Shown here: piece after piece, positions 22,021 through 34,249 of the stretch
Layout of the letters: each line of letters starts with the position of its first letter
How positions within the stretch are numbered: position 1 is the first letter of the stretch
Source: Topomyia yanbarensis
Taxonomy: Eukaryota > Arthropoda > Insecta > Diptera > Culicidae
DNA length: 64,000 bases
Assembly: GCF_030247195.1 (NCBI RefSeq)
Contig: NC_080671.1
Span: forward strand, 415,038,044-415,102,043
Reading direction: 5' to 3'
The notes under the pieces: generated by a model
Seen by the model: the letters and a program-made list of their open reading frames with translations, nothing else
Database searches by the model: none
Told to the model about the DNA's origin: nothing
Program-made: the position numbers and the translations under genes

Positions 22021-22536
22021 GGGTGACTCGCTAAATATTGCGACACTTTGAAAATTGCGCAACTTTTTCCATACTTTAACAATATTAACCAAATTTGGCC
22101 CAGTTCTGTTTAGAGTGTATTGTTCACATCCGCTCAGTTGTGTAGTTGTCGGTGTGATTCCGGTCGAAATAGAAGAAAATCAGCAAATCGTTCGGAAAAG
22201 GATTTTGTGCAACCACATGCAAAATTCTGTGTTGTCGCATTGTGCCGTGTTGAACACAACATTCGATCGTAAAGATTGGTCATCCAAAGGTTTCTAGGGT
22301 AAATGCGAGTTTACTGGGGTGACTGTTCCAAACGAAAGAATCTATCAGAATTCGTACCTAATTTGGCAAGCCATATGCACTTGTTGCAAACCTATTGAAC
22401 CATTCGTGATCAAAGGCACAATGAGATTTATAAAACTAAGTACCTCAAAAAACTGCTTTTGCTATTTTTGAGACAGCATGATCAAAAATCGTTGTTTTGT
22501 GTCATACCACTATTCCTAAACCGTGCGGGAGTGGTA

Positions 22537-23565
22537 AAGGGCGAACACGAAATTATTGCGACACCGAAAATGTCATGCCAATTTTCTTATAATGTTTAAA
22601 ATCAAACCAAAATTTTAGGGTAGCTTTATACATATATTTACTTCAAAAATCAAAAGAAAAGTTAATCGATGGAGCCTTGAGCGTAAAATTGAACGCATTT
22701 TCGTTTGATGCCCTCCATCAAAGTCTTTACAGTGCCATCCGTTACCAGTTTCTCAGTTTTTTTCCATTTTCTTAACTTGTCCTTCTCGTCTTTGATTGTC
22801 TTCTTGCTCTTCCGAAATTCCCGTTTCATCATTGCCCAGTACTGCTTCACCGGGTGCAGCTCCGGACAGTTTGGTGGATTCATGTCCTTTGGAACAAAAT
22901 GGACAGAATTGGCCTCATACCACTCCTGGACACTTTTAGAATAGTGGCATGATGCCAAATCTGGCCAAAATAGCAGAGCATCGTCGTGCTGCTGCAAGAA
23001 CGCAAAAGGCGCTTCTCGAGGCACTCAGATTTGTAGATCTCGCCATTTACTGTGCCCTTTGTCACGAAAGGCTCACTCCTCAGTCCGCAGGAGCAGATGG
23101 CCTGCCAAATGAGATATTTGGAGGTGAACTTTGACATTTCCTTCTACTTAAATTTGTCGTCAACGTAGTACTTGCTCTTGCCGGTGAAAAACTCCAACCC
23201 CGGAATTTGCTTAAAATCGGCTTTTATATACGTTTCGTCGTCCATCACACAGCAGCCATATTTTGTCAGCATCTTCTCGTAGAGCTTCCGTGCCCGAGTT
23301 TTAGCCGTCGATTGTTGCCGCTCATCGCTGTTTGGGAAGTTCTGTACCTTGTATGTATGTAGTCCAGCTCTCTTCTTTGCATTCTGGACGTAGCTCTGCG
23401 ACATGTCGATCTTTTTAGCCAAATCACGGCTTGAGACGTTGGGATTTGCTTTAATCATGCACTTCACCTTTCCCTCCGTCTTTTTGTTCTCCGGTCCCGG
23501 TTTTCTTCCAGCTCCTTTGCCGGCGTCCAACTCCTGGAACTCGCAATAATTTCGTGTTCGCCCTT
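22537..23565 (-). mobile_element. D,D37E mariner, internally deleted copy (1,029 bp)
   Basis: The ends are perfect inverted repeats starting AAGGGCGAACACGAAATTAT, flanked by TA at 22535-22536 and 23566-23567. It is the same family as the intact element at 42154-43431. About 250 bp covering the N-terminal DNA-binding region next to the 5' TIR is missing. It inserted into the fossil mariner at the TA inside a tyrosine codon. Confidence 0.85.
22662..23530 (-). pseudogene. Deleted D,D37E mariner transposase
   Basis: Pieces lie in three frames: GAGRKPGPENKK to YVDDKFK (23530-23144), then MSKFTSKYLIWQAICSCGL (from 23137), then FLQQHDDALLFWPDLASCHY to the C-terminus (ending 22662). The first two catalytic Asp blocks (MDDETY, PDLASCHYSK) are kept. 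The expected glutamate in HPVEQYW is lysine here (HPVKQYW). The first helix-turn-helix is deleted. With a lost N-terminus, frameshifts and a changed catalytic residue, the copy cannot make active transposase. Its intact TIRs could still be mobilised in trans. Confidence 0.8.
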
Positions 23566-23690
23566 TATGTGGCTAATTTTGTTGGTTTTGTTCCGAAAGA
23601 CATGAAACCAAAAAGAAAAACTGTTTTGAAGTCCATTGGATCGAAACCTTTAGGAAACATACTCCAACTGTGGGTGTCATCCAAAAATAT

Positions 23691-24429
23691 CAGGCATTTC
23701 ACTTAAGCTCGTCTCAAAAATGTAATCGCCATTTATGAAATGACATAAACACATATACTGAACTGCTGAAACACTTTAGTTTCATTTCAATAACTGAAAC
23801 CGATTTACCAATCAATCTAAATGGGTCGCAATAATTAACGACTCGCATTTTATATGATTTTTCCAGCAATCCAAACCTTTTTCCGTATTTTCCGTGAAAG
23901 TCATTCACCTGAAAGTTTACAATCACTACCAGAAAAAACAAATTCAGTTAGTTTTGTAATTAACATTCAACGGGAGAGAAAACTCGAAAGATACTATCGC
24001 GTCAACTGATTTCAAAGTTAAACAGAGCATCTGCAGAGTGAAAATTATGATGCAGTTTTACTAACTTTCCCAGTTGATCCTGCTAGAAGTTTCGTTTGTT
24101 AATACACTTCGCTACGCAGTTTGACTCATCTTTCGTTCCGGCTTCAAACTAGCAATCCGTACAAAATTGGGCCAACCGGCGAAGTAAAGTTTCCCCTTTA
24201 TAAATTAGCAGAACGTTTAAAGCAGCGTAATATAAAATTAATTTCACCCACTTGTGTTTACACCATCCGTGGCCAGCCTCAGAACGTCGAGTATCTGTCA
24301 CTGTTTATATAATATTTATACACAGAACTAAGGCCACAGGGCATGAAACGCGAGAACGATCCGTTCTACGCTGAATGAAAAAAAAAATACACAACGCTAA
24401 ATACTTTGGCCAAAGACACGACCATGTAG
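23691..24429. other. Unassigned sequence
   Basis: Nothing could be supported beyond the possible end of the fossil mariner. Small ORFs (23714-23941 minus, 24121-24312 plus) have no motif. Confidence 0.4.
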
Positions 24430-24433
24430 TTAA

Positions 24434-24952
24434 CCCTTTCATGCCCAACTTTTTTCTAGTACATGTAGGGTTTCAAAACAATTTTTCCTTGAAAACGGTG
24501 AGATCACGAAACACAAAAAGTCTATTTTCATAAAGATAGGTGCTTCCCTTGCAGTGCTAGAAGCTGCTCAATTTTTACCTTCCAATGCTCAATACAATTC
24601 TCCTAGAATATTTACAATAGTCCAATTGCATGGAAAACGTAGCCAAAGACAGTCTCAATTGATAAGTTTTATCAGTTTTCAATAATATTGCATCATAACG
24701 AAGATATATGAAAAAATCATTTTTCGATGTCAACGCAAACTGTCCCTGGCAGCACTGCTCCATCGGAATACAATTAAACTAATTGCAATAACTTCGCTTC
24801 TAGAGATGATCCATGTAAATGCTATAATTCAAATGAAAGGCAATAGTCACATTAATTAGCCTTATCTGTTTTTGTGAGGAAATCTGGCCTCAATCAAAAG
24901 TTATAGCTGTTTAAAAACATTGTTGTCCACAAACAACATGGGCATGAATGGG
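24434..24952. mobile_element. 519-bp TTAA MITE, piggyBac-type
   Basis: TTAA lies on each side (24430-24433 and 24953-24956). The termini match in inverted orientation: CCCTTTCATGCCCA on the left and CCCATTCATGCCCA on the right. A TTAA target with CCC ends fits piggyBac-type elements. There is no ORF with a recognisable domain. Confidence 0.65.
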
Positions 24953-24956
24953 TTAA

Positions 24957-26850
24957 TGCATGCAGCTCACGTGTGCCTGCCACCATTTGGCTCAACTGCT
25001 AAGTGCAATCCACCCAACGCGACGACGCCACCCACCGCACGTGGCGGCGGCGAAGTCCTGGCGATGGAGCAAAAGTGAGTCGTAGACAAGTTCCATACCT
25101 CGAGCAACGGGGAGGGGGGGGGGGGGGGGGTAATATATTCATGGAATTTAAATTAATTTCTTGCTGTTGGCCCGAATCAGCTTCCCGCGTGCAATGGAAC
25201 ATCATTTTTCGGGGGAAATCCGCAACACGACGGAACGGGTTGCGCCGATCGTTACGAGGTGATCGTCAGGCGTGGCATGTAATCGCGATATAACTGTTAA
25301 ATAATGGAGACCCGACCGCACACGACGGATGGCAAGTGGAGGAAAATGAGCGGGAGTAAAATAATTTAATGGCCAATTTGGAGGGATTTTAAGGGGTTAA
25401 ACCACTGCAGAGCGCGGAAAAATAAACATGTTTCGGGCATTTTTCTTGTGCCAATAAAGAGATAAATCGTGATTCTGTATAATTGCATAATAATTCAATT
25501 TATGAAGCACACATATAATAGTTCAAGTAGTTTTGTTACAAGATAGCGATTGAGCAAGACCGGAAATTTATCTACCGCTATTTTCGGTCTGTGGCAAAAA
25601 ATCAAAGTTTTTTCGATTCCATAAAACAATAGTAAAAGATGCACGAAGCATTTTTGTTTTTTTTTTGTTTTCAATATATTAATATTTCGCGCACTTTCTT
25701 GAAAAATGTTGAAAATTTCATTAAAATTGACATGAAATTGTTTAAAAAGAACTATGCAATTAAGAGATTAAATTCCATAATGCGGGGCAGGAGAGGGTAA
25801 TTTTAAATAGATCGCAAAAGGTTTGTTCGAGTTACATTTTCGACTTGAAGACTCAACTTCAGCAACTGCTTCTGAACTATCCAAATAAATCTATCTTAAT
25901 TTAGTCGTTGTACACAGGCAAGCAAGACATTCAAATTTCTCAAATTCAATATTATTCTAACTATTCGTTTCTAGAGGTCTTCTATACTTGATAGTTTATT
26001 ATCTAATTTAACAAAAAAATGAGCTGTCCACAGTAATTTTCACGTGATAATGACAGTTTTCAGGTTATCCCGCAATGACGTTCGCAAAATTTTCACCGCT
26101 GTTTCTCCACTTCACTGGACAAAGGGTCTCTGCCAGCAAACGACCGGTAAATAATTCATGGGAACTGGATCAGTATCTTCAATGGACTGGATCAGCAAGC
26201 GTACCACGTAAAACCACGGTGATCAAAATATTTCGAACCTGCCATTACCGGGTCAGTGGGCTAAGTGACGACTTTTTCTCTGACAGGTCAACAATCTTTA
26301 GAACCGTGTCGTTTGATCAAGGGTCTTAGTCAACGCACCAGGTTTACGCTAGTCCATAATTGGAAACACTATTTGGAACACACTAAACTGACCAAAAACG
26401 CATAACAGTCCCATATGGATTTTTGACGAAAATTAGTTACCTGTTGGATTGTATTCTGTATCACCACTGAATCACAATGCACAAATAAGATTACAAGGAT
26501 TGTTTAGAAAATATCGAAAAAATACCAAAACATGGTTGTCCCATCCATAAGGCTCAATGAAAATGTAAATCTTGAACAGCGTCTTATGCCTAAATGGGCA
26601 GTAAACTACTTCCAAAAATGGCCCATATGTGTTCTGTTTTCTAATAAAACATACTGAAATCGAGCCAATGCGAAGCAATATGCTAAATACCAGCCAAAAA
26701 ATTATTTAAAACCACTTTATGCTAACCCTAAATAAAATTCAAGAATTGTGTTTTTTTTCTCCTTGGGGTGCAATTTCGAATATTGCTACGCATTAGCTTA
26801 CTTAACTGAAAACGAGGTTCGATTACAGTATATCTCATCTCAACCGGTAA
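24957..26850. other. Unassigned sequence with a G17 run
   Basis: GC-rich at about 24970-25290, then AT-rich. A run of 17 G's lies at 25114-25130. Overlapping ORFs on both strands around it (25003-25293 plus, 24999-25205 minus) encode poly-Gly or poly-Pro through the G run and look spurious. No transposon signature was found, so part may be unique host DNA. Confidence 0.4.
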
Positions 26851-26854
26851 TAGT

Positions 26855-27500
26855 TAACGCGACATCGAGTATGTTGTCTGGGTGTATGTCAAATATTAGA
26901 TTCCTTTCGGGCCCGAGTAAGATTACCCAATGTTCCAATTTCAGATGAAATAGCAAGCCGCGATCTCCCGCATATGTTCCTCATCTACTTCTTCCAAAAA
27001 TCAATCCATATTCAAGTTAAACCCTTTCTTTCTTTCTCATTCTTGTACTGCCTTTGTGATGCCGATTCGTACCCGAATGCTACTACTTGATCGGCTTCAA
27101 CCTCATCACTGTGTCTATATTAATCAAAGAGGCCGAGAACGACCTGAAGGTGTGACCCATTTTGGAGGATTTCCTGGTGGTCCGGAGCGAGCTGTCTGTG
27201 CAGTCCGAGGCTCGGATGAATTGGTTTCTAAAGCAACTATTTAGATAGTTTTAGGAATTTAAAATCTTTAGTCTAGTCTAGTCTACACATACACAGCCAA
27301 TACATGTAGGGATCCTGGAAAATAGCTTAGTTTTAGGAATTTAAAATCTCTTCCACGAAACAAACTTAATCGGTTTTCCCTTTTTTATTTCATGTTAATA
27401 AGTTCATATTAAGAAGAAAAATACAGCCAAACTGACCACCGCAATTTCCATCTAAGTTTTAATTAGAAAATCAATCGACCCTCCTCATATATTGAAATGA
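26855..27500 (+). pseudogene. Relic of RNase H-type LINE 3' end
   Basis: GCGACATCGAGTATGTTGTC, CGGGCCCGAG...CCCAATGTTCCA and the sequence coding for roughly AS-RDLPHMFLIYFF parallel the DIEQVVW, RARGRPPNVP and ANRDLPYMSRIYTF segments of the copy at 7299-8491. The 3' UTR also parallels it, with TAGTTTTAGGAATTTAAAAT at about 27248 and again at about 27330. The coding part is riddled with shifts. Confidence 0.5.
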
Positions 27501-27794
27501 ATTCCTAGTTTAAGATGGTATAACAATTGTTTCTTAGTGATAAAATATTAACTGTCGGTGTTTGAGAATATCTCATATGGACCATTAATGGCTGATGAAG
27601 AGTTTTTGTGTGTTGAGTGTAACAAGAGAGAGAGATTGCAATCTCTTACCACTAACAATACGGGTCACGTTCAACATTAGCGGCGAACTAACAATAAAGA
27701 GCTACTTGGCGCGATTCGTTCGTATGCAATACCATTATTGTTAGGGTGGGCATTGTGAACCTTTTTTATATCGAATTGTCCCACCCAAATTACA

Positions 27795-28545
27795 ATGAGT
27801 GAACCGTAAGACGTTGTTTCACAGCGGTCATTGACTTTAAAACTTCTAAAATTTACTCACCTTTATAAGAGGTGGAGCGCTTATGGAAAGAGATAATGCG
27901 TGTTATAAAGTTAACCTTATTCAACTGCAGCACGTGAGAAATGTGGTACTGATACAATTCGAAAGTCGTATCACACTAGATCAGTTTATCCACAACAATT
28001 ACAAAAACGACTTTGTAGAACATGACAAACTTAAGGTCGGAATTCCCGTGCGATCGACATACGGTTGCATGATTTTTTCTCTGGGTACAGCTGGTAGCGC
28101 AATGCGTAGATTAATGTCGCATCACGGGGAAGTGGTTCAACGCGACTCTTGGAGAAATTCCTTACCCGCCATTACCAATAGTGTTCGAGTAAACTTTTGA
28201 TCAATACGACCGAGCTTTCGTGAAGTAGAATGCCGGGTTTACACTGCAAGTGCAAGAAGCCGGTTAGAACATCTGTTGGCCGGTATCAGGACAGTTTTAG
28301 TGATGACGATCTTGATATAAAAGACACGAGAGAATTAAACGACCCCCATGATGCCGTAGGCGAGCATACAAACGCTTTCGCACCGTGGAAAAAAGGCCTC
28401 CGCGCGCGATGACTGTACGAGATCCAACGGGTAATTAATAACATTTATTTGTATATTCTTTTTTCACATTGTAAACGTATCAAGGAACCACGGCTCCGTT
28501 TAGCTAGCGATGTGCGCCGTGTCAAATTTATAGTGATATTATTTT
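27795..28545 (+). mobile_element. ORF1-only LINE, copy C (decayed, knuckle region deleted)
   Basis: The start ATGAGTGA at 27795 matches the start of copy B ORF1. The frame then runs, with a stop and shifts, through VIDFKTSKIYSPL, VNLIQLQHVRNVVLIQF, RLMSHHGEVVQRDSWRNSLP and ITNSVRV. These correspond to ORF1 residues about 20-150. The zinc-knuckle region is missing and the acidic tail resumes at about 28280 (DDDLDIKDTRELNDPHD). The 3' UTR has an ACGGCTCCGT...GCGCCGTGT hairpin like that of copy A. No ORF2 follows. I could not find a TSD. Confidence 0.55.
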
Positions 28546-28589
28546 TTCTAGATTAGATTCCACATTTTTGTTGCTATCTAATCATAAGC

Positions 28590-28757
28590 TTTTTTTTATT
28601 TCGATTATAGAGGTTTTAACCTTAAGGTCATTCGCCTCTTCGGGTCAGAAAAATCACGTATGAAAAATTTCTAACCCTATGTGGGAGGTCGGGACTCGAA
28701 CCCAGGTGCGCTACGTACAAGGCAATCAATTAACCAATTACGCTACGCCCACCCCCG
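28590..28757 (-). repeat. Feilai-like tRNA-derived SINE, copy 2
   Basis: On the minus strand it begins GGGGGTGGGCGTAGCGTAAT, has a B-box (GGGTTCGAGTCCC) and TCTGACCCG. Its 3' end reads AGGCGAATGACCTTAAGG, then TTAAAACCTCTATAATCG and A's. This is the copy whose 3' segment is most similar to the 3' end of ORF1-only LINE copy B. Confidence 0.7.
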
Positions 28758-30435
28758 TCTCATTAGTTAATTTCATGAAATCAAATTAATTAATTGTTCT
28801 CTTTGTATCGAATGCTTTCAACTTGTCATGTTAACTATATTTCTTCATGAACATAAAAAATATTCTAGCTTGATTATTCACGTAAAAGGTAACAGATTAC
28901 TTTCTTCTCGTTCTTATTGTCTCCAATCTTTTTCTAGTAATTAGTGTAAGAATTAGCATCATCGGTTGCATATGTGATATACATAACTAGTCGTTTCAGG
29001 TATTTCGGTAGTGCGTTTAAAATGCACTTCAGTTAGCTAAACAACGCGCGCGAATAATGATAACATAAAAATCGGCACCTTATTCAATTGTTGGCGGCGA
29101 AAGAAAGCATTGTCATTTTTCTAGCTATATAAATATCAAAGTTTATACACTATAAATAATACTTGTATTATGAAATCTTCAATTACACAGGTATTGCCAT
29201 ATCTATATCGACCAATGTCTCGAAATACTAAAGGTACTCGCTTTTCATGGTATTGTATTATTTTAAGAATGTCGTGATACGCCGGAATAAGGAAACAAGG
29301 AATAATGAAATCGTTAATATACCGCTAGAATCAATTAAACATGAGCAACACTCCCGACTGTCGTTAGTCCGGAGCTGAAGTTGCTTTTTTATACAAACCG
29401 ATCATTCCAAATTAATAAACAAACGATAAATCTATCATAAATTCTCGGCAGCCGGCTGCCTAGAGCAATAAACACATTATAACACTTCTGAGAGTTGCAT
29501 AGATTGTATCTCTTATCAAGGTGAATCCAGATTTGTGTGACTCTTTACCCCATTCTACTAACAAAAAGTCCTTCCCGGGGCAAACGTACAGATGCAGAGG
29601 TATACACGGTCTCCATAACAACGTTTGCTGCACTAACATACCTTTCCTTCCCCGATGACCGCAAGGACGTGGCCGGCGCCGTTATTGACATTGAAAAGTA
29701 TAGAACTCTCGAAACGTGCATATTGAGAATGGATAGCGTTAATTCTCTGTGCAATTTCGCTTGTTCTGGTCAATCACGGAATTGTAAGGTCATCATGCTC
29801 ATGCTCAGAATCCTTAGTCCTATCACTAAGTTAGTGTCAGATTCTGATGAGACAAAGTCGAAATGCAAATTTCATAACTAATTTAGTTCGAAAAATGTAT
29901 GAAACTCCTCCTGAGAAATAACGCGAAAAAGAACTGAGCAAAATTTTCAGAACGATTGGTTCAGCAGATTTTAAGTTATGGTGCACAACGTATTTTTTCA
30001 AGGCGCCTCCTGAAGATTTACTACCACTGACCCAATTTTCAATGTTTTGCGATGAAAATTCGGAAAAATGTTATTCGAACGTTGAGTGAAAATTGACTGA
30101 GGAGACCAACACTTTTTGTACAGCCAAAAAAATTCTTTTGATAATATATTTTTTGCGCCGAAAAGAGTAAACCAAAATTTATTTATTTTCCCACCTTCAG
30201 AAGAGAGGCCCAGTTGGGGCGGGTTTAAATATTTAATCCGACAATGTTAATATTTCAATATGTGCAGAATGAACTCGACGTATTTTAAAAAAAGTAAACT
30301 CCTATGACCCTCTTGCATTTTAACATATAGTGGCATATAAAATAAAAGAATGAGCAATAATACAACTTTGGTGAAGACAATATCTTATCCATAAATAATT
30401 TTTTTTTTGGGTTTCAGCGTAAATGCCAATACTTT
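28758..30435. other. Unassigned sequence with one short dispersed repeat
   Basis: The 114-codon ORF at 29537-29881 has no recognised domain. Its last third lies in a dispersed repeat (about 29815-29882, with TCACTAAGTTAGTGTCAG and GATTCTGATGAGAC) that recurs at about 54840-54910. No terminal repeats were found for either copy. Confidence 0.35.
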
Positions 30436-30589
30436 ATTGAAGCCTTTTTCGTGATGTCCAACGGGAAACAGATCGAAATGATGTGTTAAACGAAAGCAAT
30501 CATGTGAAAAAAATTTCCCCCAGAGCACAGTGGTTTTTTATGCCAAAGTTGTGCGATCTATTCATTACGCCAAAATCGTTAAATTTGGT

Positions 30590-31260
30590 TTATTGACGTC
30601 TTCGGAGGAATTTGTAATCGTTATAAGCCCTTTCATATGGTTTTGTTATTTTAATGATTAATCTTCCTAAGAGTGAGATATATTTACCAACTTTCTTGCA
30701 ACTGCATAAATTAAAATTATGTCTTCGGCAAAGTTATAGAGCTAGCTTTTGCGAACAACTTTGCCGAAGACACAAAGTCTTTATCTATAATATCCTCATC
30801 ATTATTACTGGTTATTTGTAGATGACCCCTTTAAAGTCACTACTGTAGCTCTTTAATATCATTCTGACAAGTTCGGTATGTTGCGTTAAAAGGTTTGAAT
30901 TGCCAAAATGGACAACTTTCTATGATTGGCAATTTTTGAAAAATAAAGTGTTTCAAATGGCGATCGGTTGTTAACGTGGAAACGGCTGAGATTACGTTAA
31001 TAATGTTTTCTGACTTCTCATAAAAAATATCAAGGTTTGTCATTTTCTGCTATGATTTTTGCGATTAATCCTCCTATAAGTGAAATTTTCCAACAAATTT
31101 TTTTCTGCAGAATGAAATGAGCTAATGTCTTTGGAAAAGTTGTGGAGATTTCTTTTGCGAATGTCTTTGCTGAATACATGAAGTCTCTTCTATTAAGACT
31201 TAAGAAGTTATAGTTCGTTATATTTGGATGATCTCTAAAAATATTTTCTTAAAATATCTT
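30590..31260. repeat. Diverged direct duplication containing a GTCTTCGGCAAAGTT hairpin
   Basis: GTCTTCGGCAAAGTT (30721-30735) pairs with AACTTTGCCGAAGAC (30757-30771). A diverged version (GTCTTTGGAAAAGTTGTGG ... GTCTTTGCTGAATAC) follows at about 31121-31180, about 400 bp on, within similar flanking AT-rich sequence. This suggests an old tandem duplication of a small hairpin repeat. Confidence 0.4.
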
Positions 31261-31782
31261 TTTAATTACCAATTTACTTTACTACGAGAATTACTACGGG
31301 TTTCATATATTCTACGAAGTTATTTCAATTATCAAAACACACAATTTTGTTAACGCATATTTATTCCTATCTCGAGTTTTTTCGAAGATATTGGACATTT
31401 TTTATCTTTAACTATATCAGCAAAATGACAATCTTGGATCATCATAACACATCCTAGAAGTCACCATTGCTGTGCGCTTTGCCGTTTTCGCGCGTTTTTA
31501 GCGAAAAAAGAGCAGAGGTCCTAAGGGTTTGCAGGTTCAAATCCTGCATTTGGAGATTTTTTTTTCACATAATTTCGTGTAACTCACAATTTTGCTCTGA
31601 TTTTCCCGTTGAATACAACAAAAAAACTTATTTCTAGACTAATCGCTAAATTAATCATTGAAAGCACAGCACCAAAATAGATAATATGCCTATTTCAAAT
31701 GGTATTCACTTTTTATAACTAGTGTCGCCGGTGAATGGAAGCAGACTCAAATCTTATTATACTTACGCCTATGTGTACGTTT

Positions 31783-31801
31783 TATTTATTTATGTATCTA
31801 T

Positions 31802-31840
<39 letters not shown>

Positions 31841-31897
31841 TTAATTAATTAATTTATTAATTAATTAATTAATTAATTAATTAATTAATTAATTAAT

Positions 31898-31960
<63 letters not shown>

Positions 31961-31962
31961 TT
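31783..31962. repeat. TTTA/TTAA tetranucleotide microsatellite
   Basis: About 180 bp of TTTA repeats switch to TTAA repeats (about 31840-31898) and back to TTTA. The compound layout suggests slippage after a point change. No gene signal is present. Confidence 0.9.
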
Positions 31963-32243
31963 TCCATCTGTCCTAGTTGGTCTTGAATGAATATGGGGGA
32001 TGGGGAAAAGCCAACTTGAGTGACACATTAACACTTCTCAAATTGGCATTAAAAACCCATATCTTTTCAATTGAATACAATACAGAGGAATTCCACTAAG
32101 ATCCGTCCGAAAATAATTAAAATCCTGATCGACCATCTTGGATTCCTATGAAACTTTACATATTTCATCGGCATGGAAGACTAAACATTTTCCACAATCA
32201 GTAAGATTATTTTGACTCACGAGCAATTTTTTAAAAGGGCGTG

Positions 32244-33327
32244 ACATTTCTATGTGCATTAATTTCATTTTTTTTTGTTCGATTACTGTATTTTATACAG
32301 CAAAACTTTCTGAGGACGAATTTGAGAGAATGAATATTTATGTGCGAAAAAAATATACACTGAAAAAAAATTTGTGTCATTTTTCACAAAAACAAAAATT
32401 TGTGTTAAAAAATTTAAATTGCAAAAAAACCCATTTTTTCTAATTTTCATATTTTGTCAATAAAAACCTAAAGAGAAAAGAAACATTTTGAATGTTGTAT
32501 GATAGAGAACTTATCGGTAAAAAAGTTTTTCTAACAACAACAACAACGTATAGCTTTCAAATGGTTTATAATATCACCTTGATGTCAAAGAGAAAGTCAC
32601 AGGAAATGTTATGGGCCTTTTGAAAAAGTTATTACTGTTGATGGAGAAACGCGAATAACTTTTGAAAAGGTCGTAAGAAAACAAAAGAATTGTGTTGTTA
32701 AAACGAAATTTAAAATATCTCGAGAACTATTTCATTTTAGAAAAAAAATGTTAATTGCATTTTGATTCAAAATAGCGTTTAAAATAATATTTAAAAGGAA
32801 AATTGTGTATTTTACTGCAAATAGTATGAATTATAAATATATGTCAAAAGTTGTTATTAGGAAAACTTTTTTATTGAATGATCCAAATACACTGAAAAGG
32901 TTTCTTTTACGTATTTAAAACGATAAACATACGATTTTTTTAATGGGGTAACGTGAATAACTTCTAAAAAGGGCATAATCACATGAATTAACAAAATTCC
33001 AAATATCTCGAAAACTAACGCATTTTGGAAGATTTTTGTTAAATACATTTTTATTTAAAATAAGGCTAAGAATTATATTCTGTAATAAAATTACAGTATT
33101 GTATGTCAATAAGTATGAAATTTAAAAACATATATAAATTTATTGTTAGAAAAACGCTTTTTTTTGCAAAATACATTTTTAACAAAATTTTTGTTTTTGT
33201 GAAAAATGACACAACATTTTTTTCAGTGCATAAATATTCATTCCCTGAAACTCGTTCTCAGAATGTTTTGCTGTATAAAATACAGTAATCGAACAAAAAA
33301 AATTGAAATTAATGCACGTACAAATGT
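32244..33327. mobile_element. 1.08-kb foldback element with internal direct repeats
   Basis: The outer arms are inverted matches: ACATTTCTATGTGCATTAAT on the left, and on the right the inverse of ACATTTGTACGTGCATTAAT. The next blocks also pair (TCGATTACTGTATTTTATAC with its inverse near 33280; CACTGAAAAAAAATTTGTG with its inverse near 33200). The middle holds two direct copies of a block of about 300 bp: AAATATCTCGAGAACTA at about 32710 and AAATATCTCGAAAACTA at about 33000. There is no TSD that I can define and no transposase. Confidence 0.55.
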
Positions 33328-34249
33328 TTTTGTCAGAGAAAATATTGGAGATTCATAAACCGAACACAACCTCAAAGTTTCGTTCGAATCGACGATGGTC
33401 ATATTTGTGGTCGGCTGGTTTCTCATGGAATCCCTCTTATACAGAACTTAACAAAAAACAGAGATTAAAAAATATAACAAAAACAAACTAAAAGAATAAA
33501 GTAAACAAATGTAAGAATTTCAAAAACGCAGCAAATGGAAATACAGATTAAAATGTCGTCAGTAAACATTTGGCAAGCCAGAAACTGCTTAATAGCTGGT
33601 TCTTGAAGGCAGTAAATGACACGATGAATTCGAAATCCGTAAACACTTCGTTGAATGTGGCAGACAAGAAGCGAATCGGATCATTACCACCATACAAGGA
33701 GTTCCTATGTTCAAACAGTAAAATGCTTGTAAAATGGAACATACGTTCCGAAGCATAGATGGGGAGTTGATCCAACAATTCCGACGTATCTATCTCTCCT
33801 AGAAAAATCTTAGTGACGAAAACAGCTTAGGATACTCTTCTTCTCCTTTCAAGCGTGTGTAAACCTAATAATCTACAGCAGTTTTCGTATGGCTCTGAGA
33901 TTTTCTGAGAAGAAACATTTGTAGGCACTCAGTGCGACCCAAAGGATAATAATCATGAAAAAGATCGAACCAATTTATTTTGTTGAGCTTCTTGGAAAGT
34001 AAATTCAACACAATTTGCTACACAGCAATCACCAGTAACCTATAATACATTTAGGATTTCGATATAGTAGTCCTAATTCAAAATTTTGTCCAAGCAGGTA
34101 GGTGATATGTCATAGATCTAAACACTGATCACATTGGTTCGTCTCCTACAAAAAAAAGAAAACAAAATGTGAGAAACCGAATATATGATGGTCGCACTTC
34201 TTAGAAGGGATTGATTTCAGAAAGATCACTGATTCGCAGTGGGCCACAT
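33328..34249. other. Unassigned AT-rich sequence
   Basis: Overlapping small ORFs on both strands (33548-33778 minus, 33570-33758 plus) show no domain. I see no repeat boundary. Confidence 0.35.

Larger units (their letters stand above)
22021..23690 (+). pseudogene. Fossil mariner (D,D37E-like) transposase, interrupted by a younger mariner
   Basis: Two parts (22021-22536 and 23566-about 23690) read together on the plus strand. The N-terminal part has EENQQIVRKRILCNHMQNSV, similar in position to the start of the intact mariner at 42154-43431. The catalytic part has YLIWQAICTCCKPIEPFVIKG, then HYS, a stop and TVREW, and, after the insertion, YVANFVGFVPKDMKPK. These line up with YLIWQAICSCG, HYSKSVLECY and FVPKDMNPP of the intact copy. 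Stops and a large internal deletion make it non-functional. The 5' border starts GGGTGACTCGC. The matching 3' end was not found. Confidence 0.65.

Noticed and set aside
25003..25293. ORFs across the G17 run on both strands
   Set aside because: They encode poly-Gly or poly-Pro through a homopolymer, overlap each other and have no domain.
30721..30771. Rho-independent-type terminator hairpin
   Set aside because: The context is eukaryotic, with no operon or T-tract logic; it is a repeat-derived hairpin.
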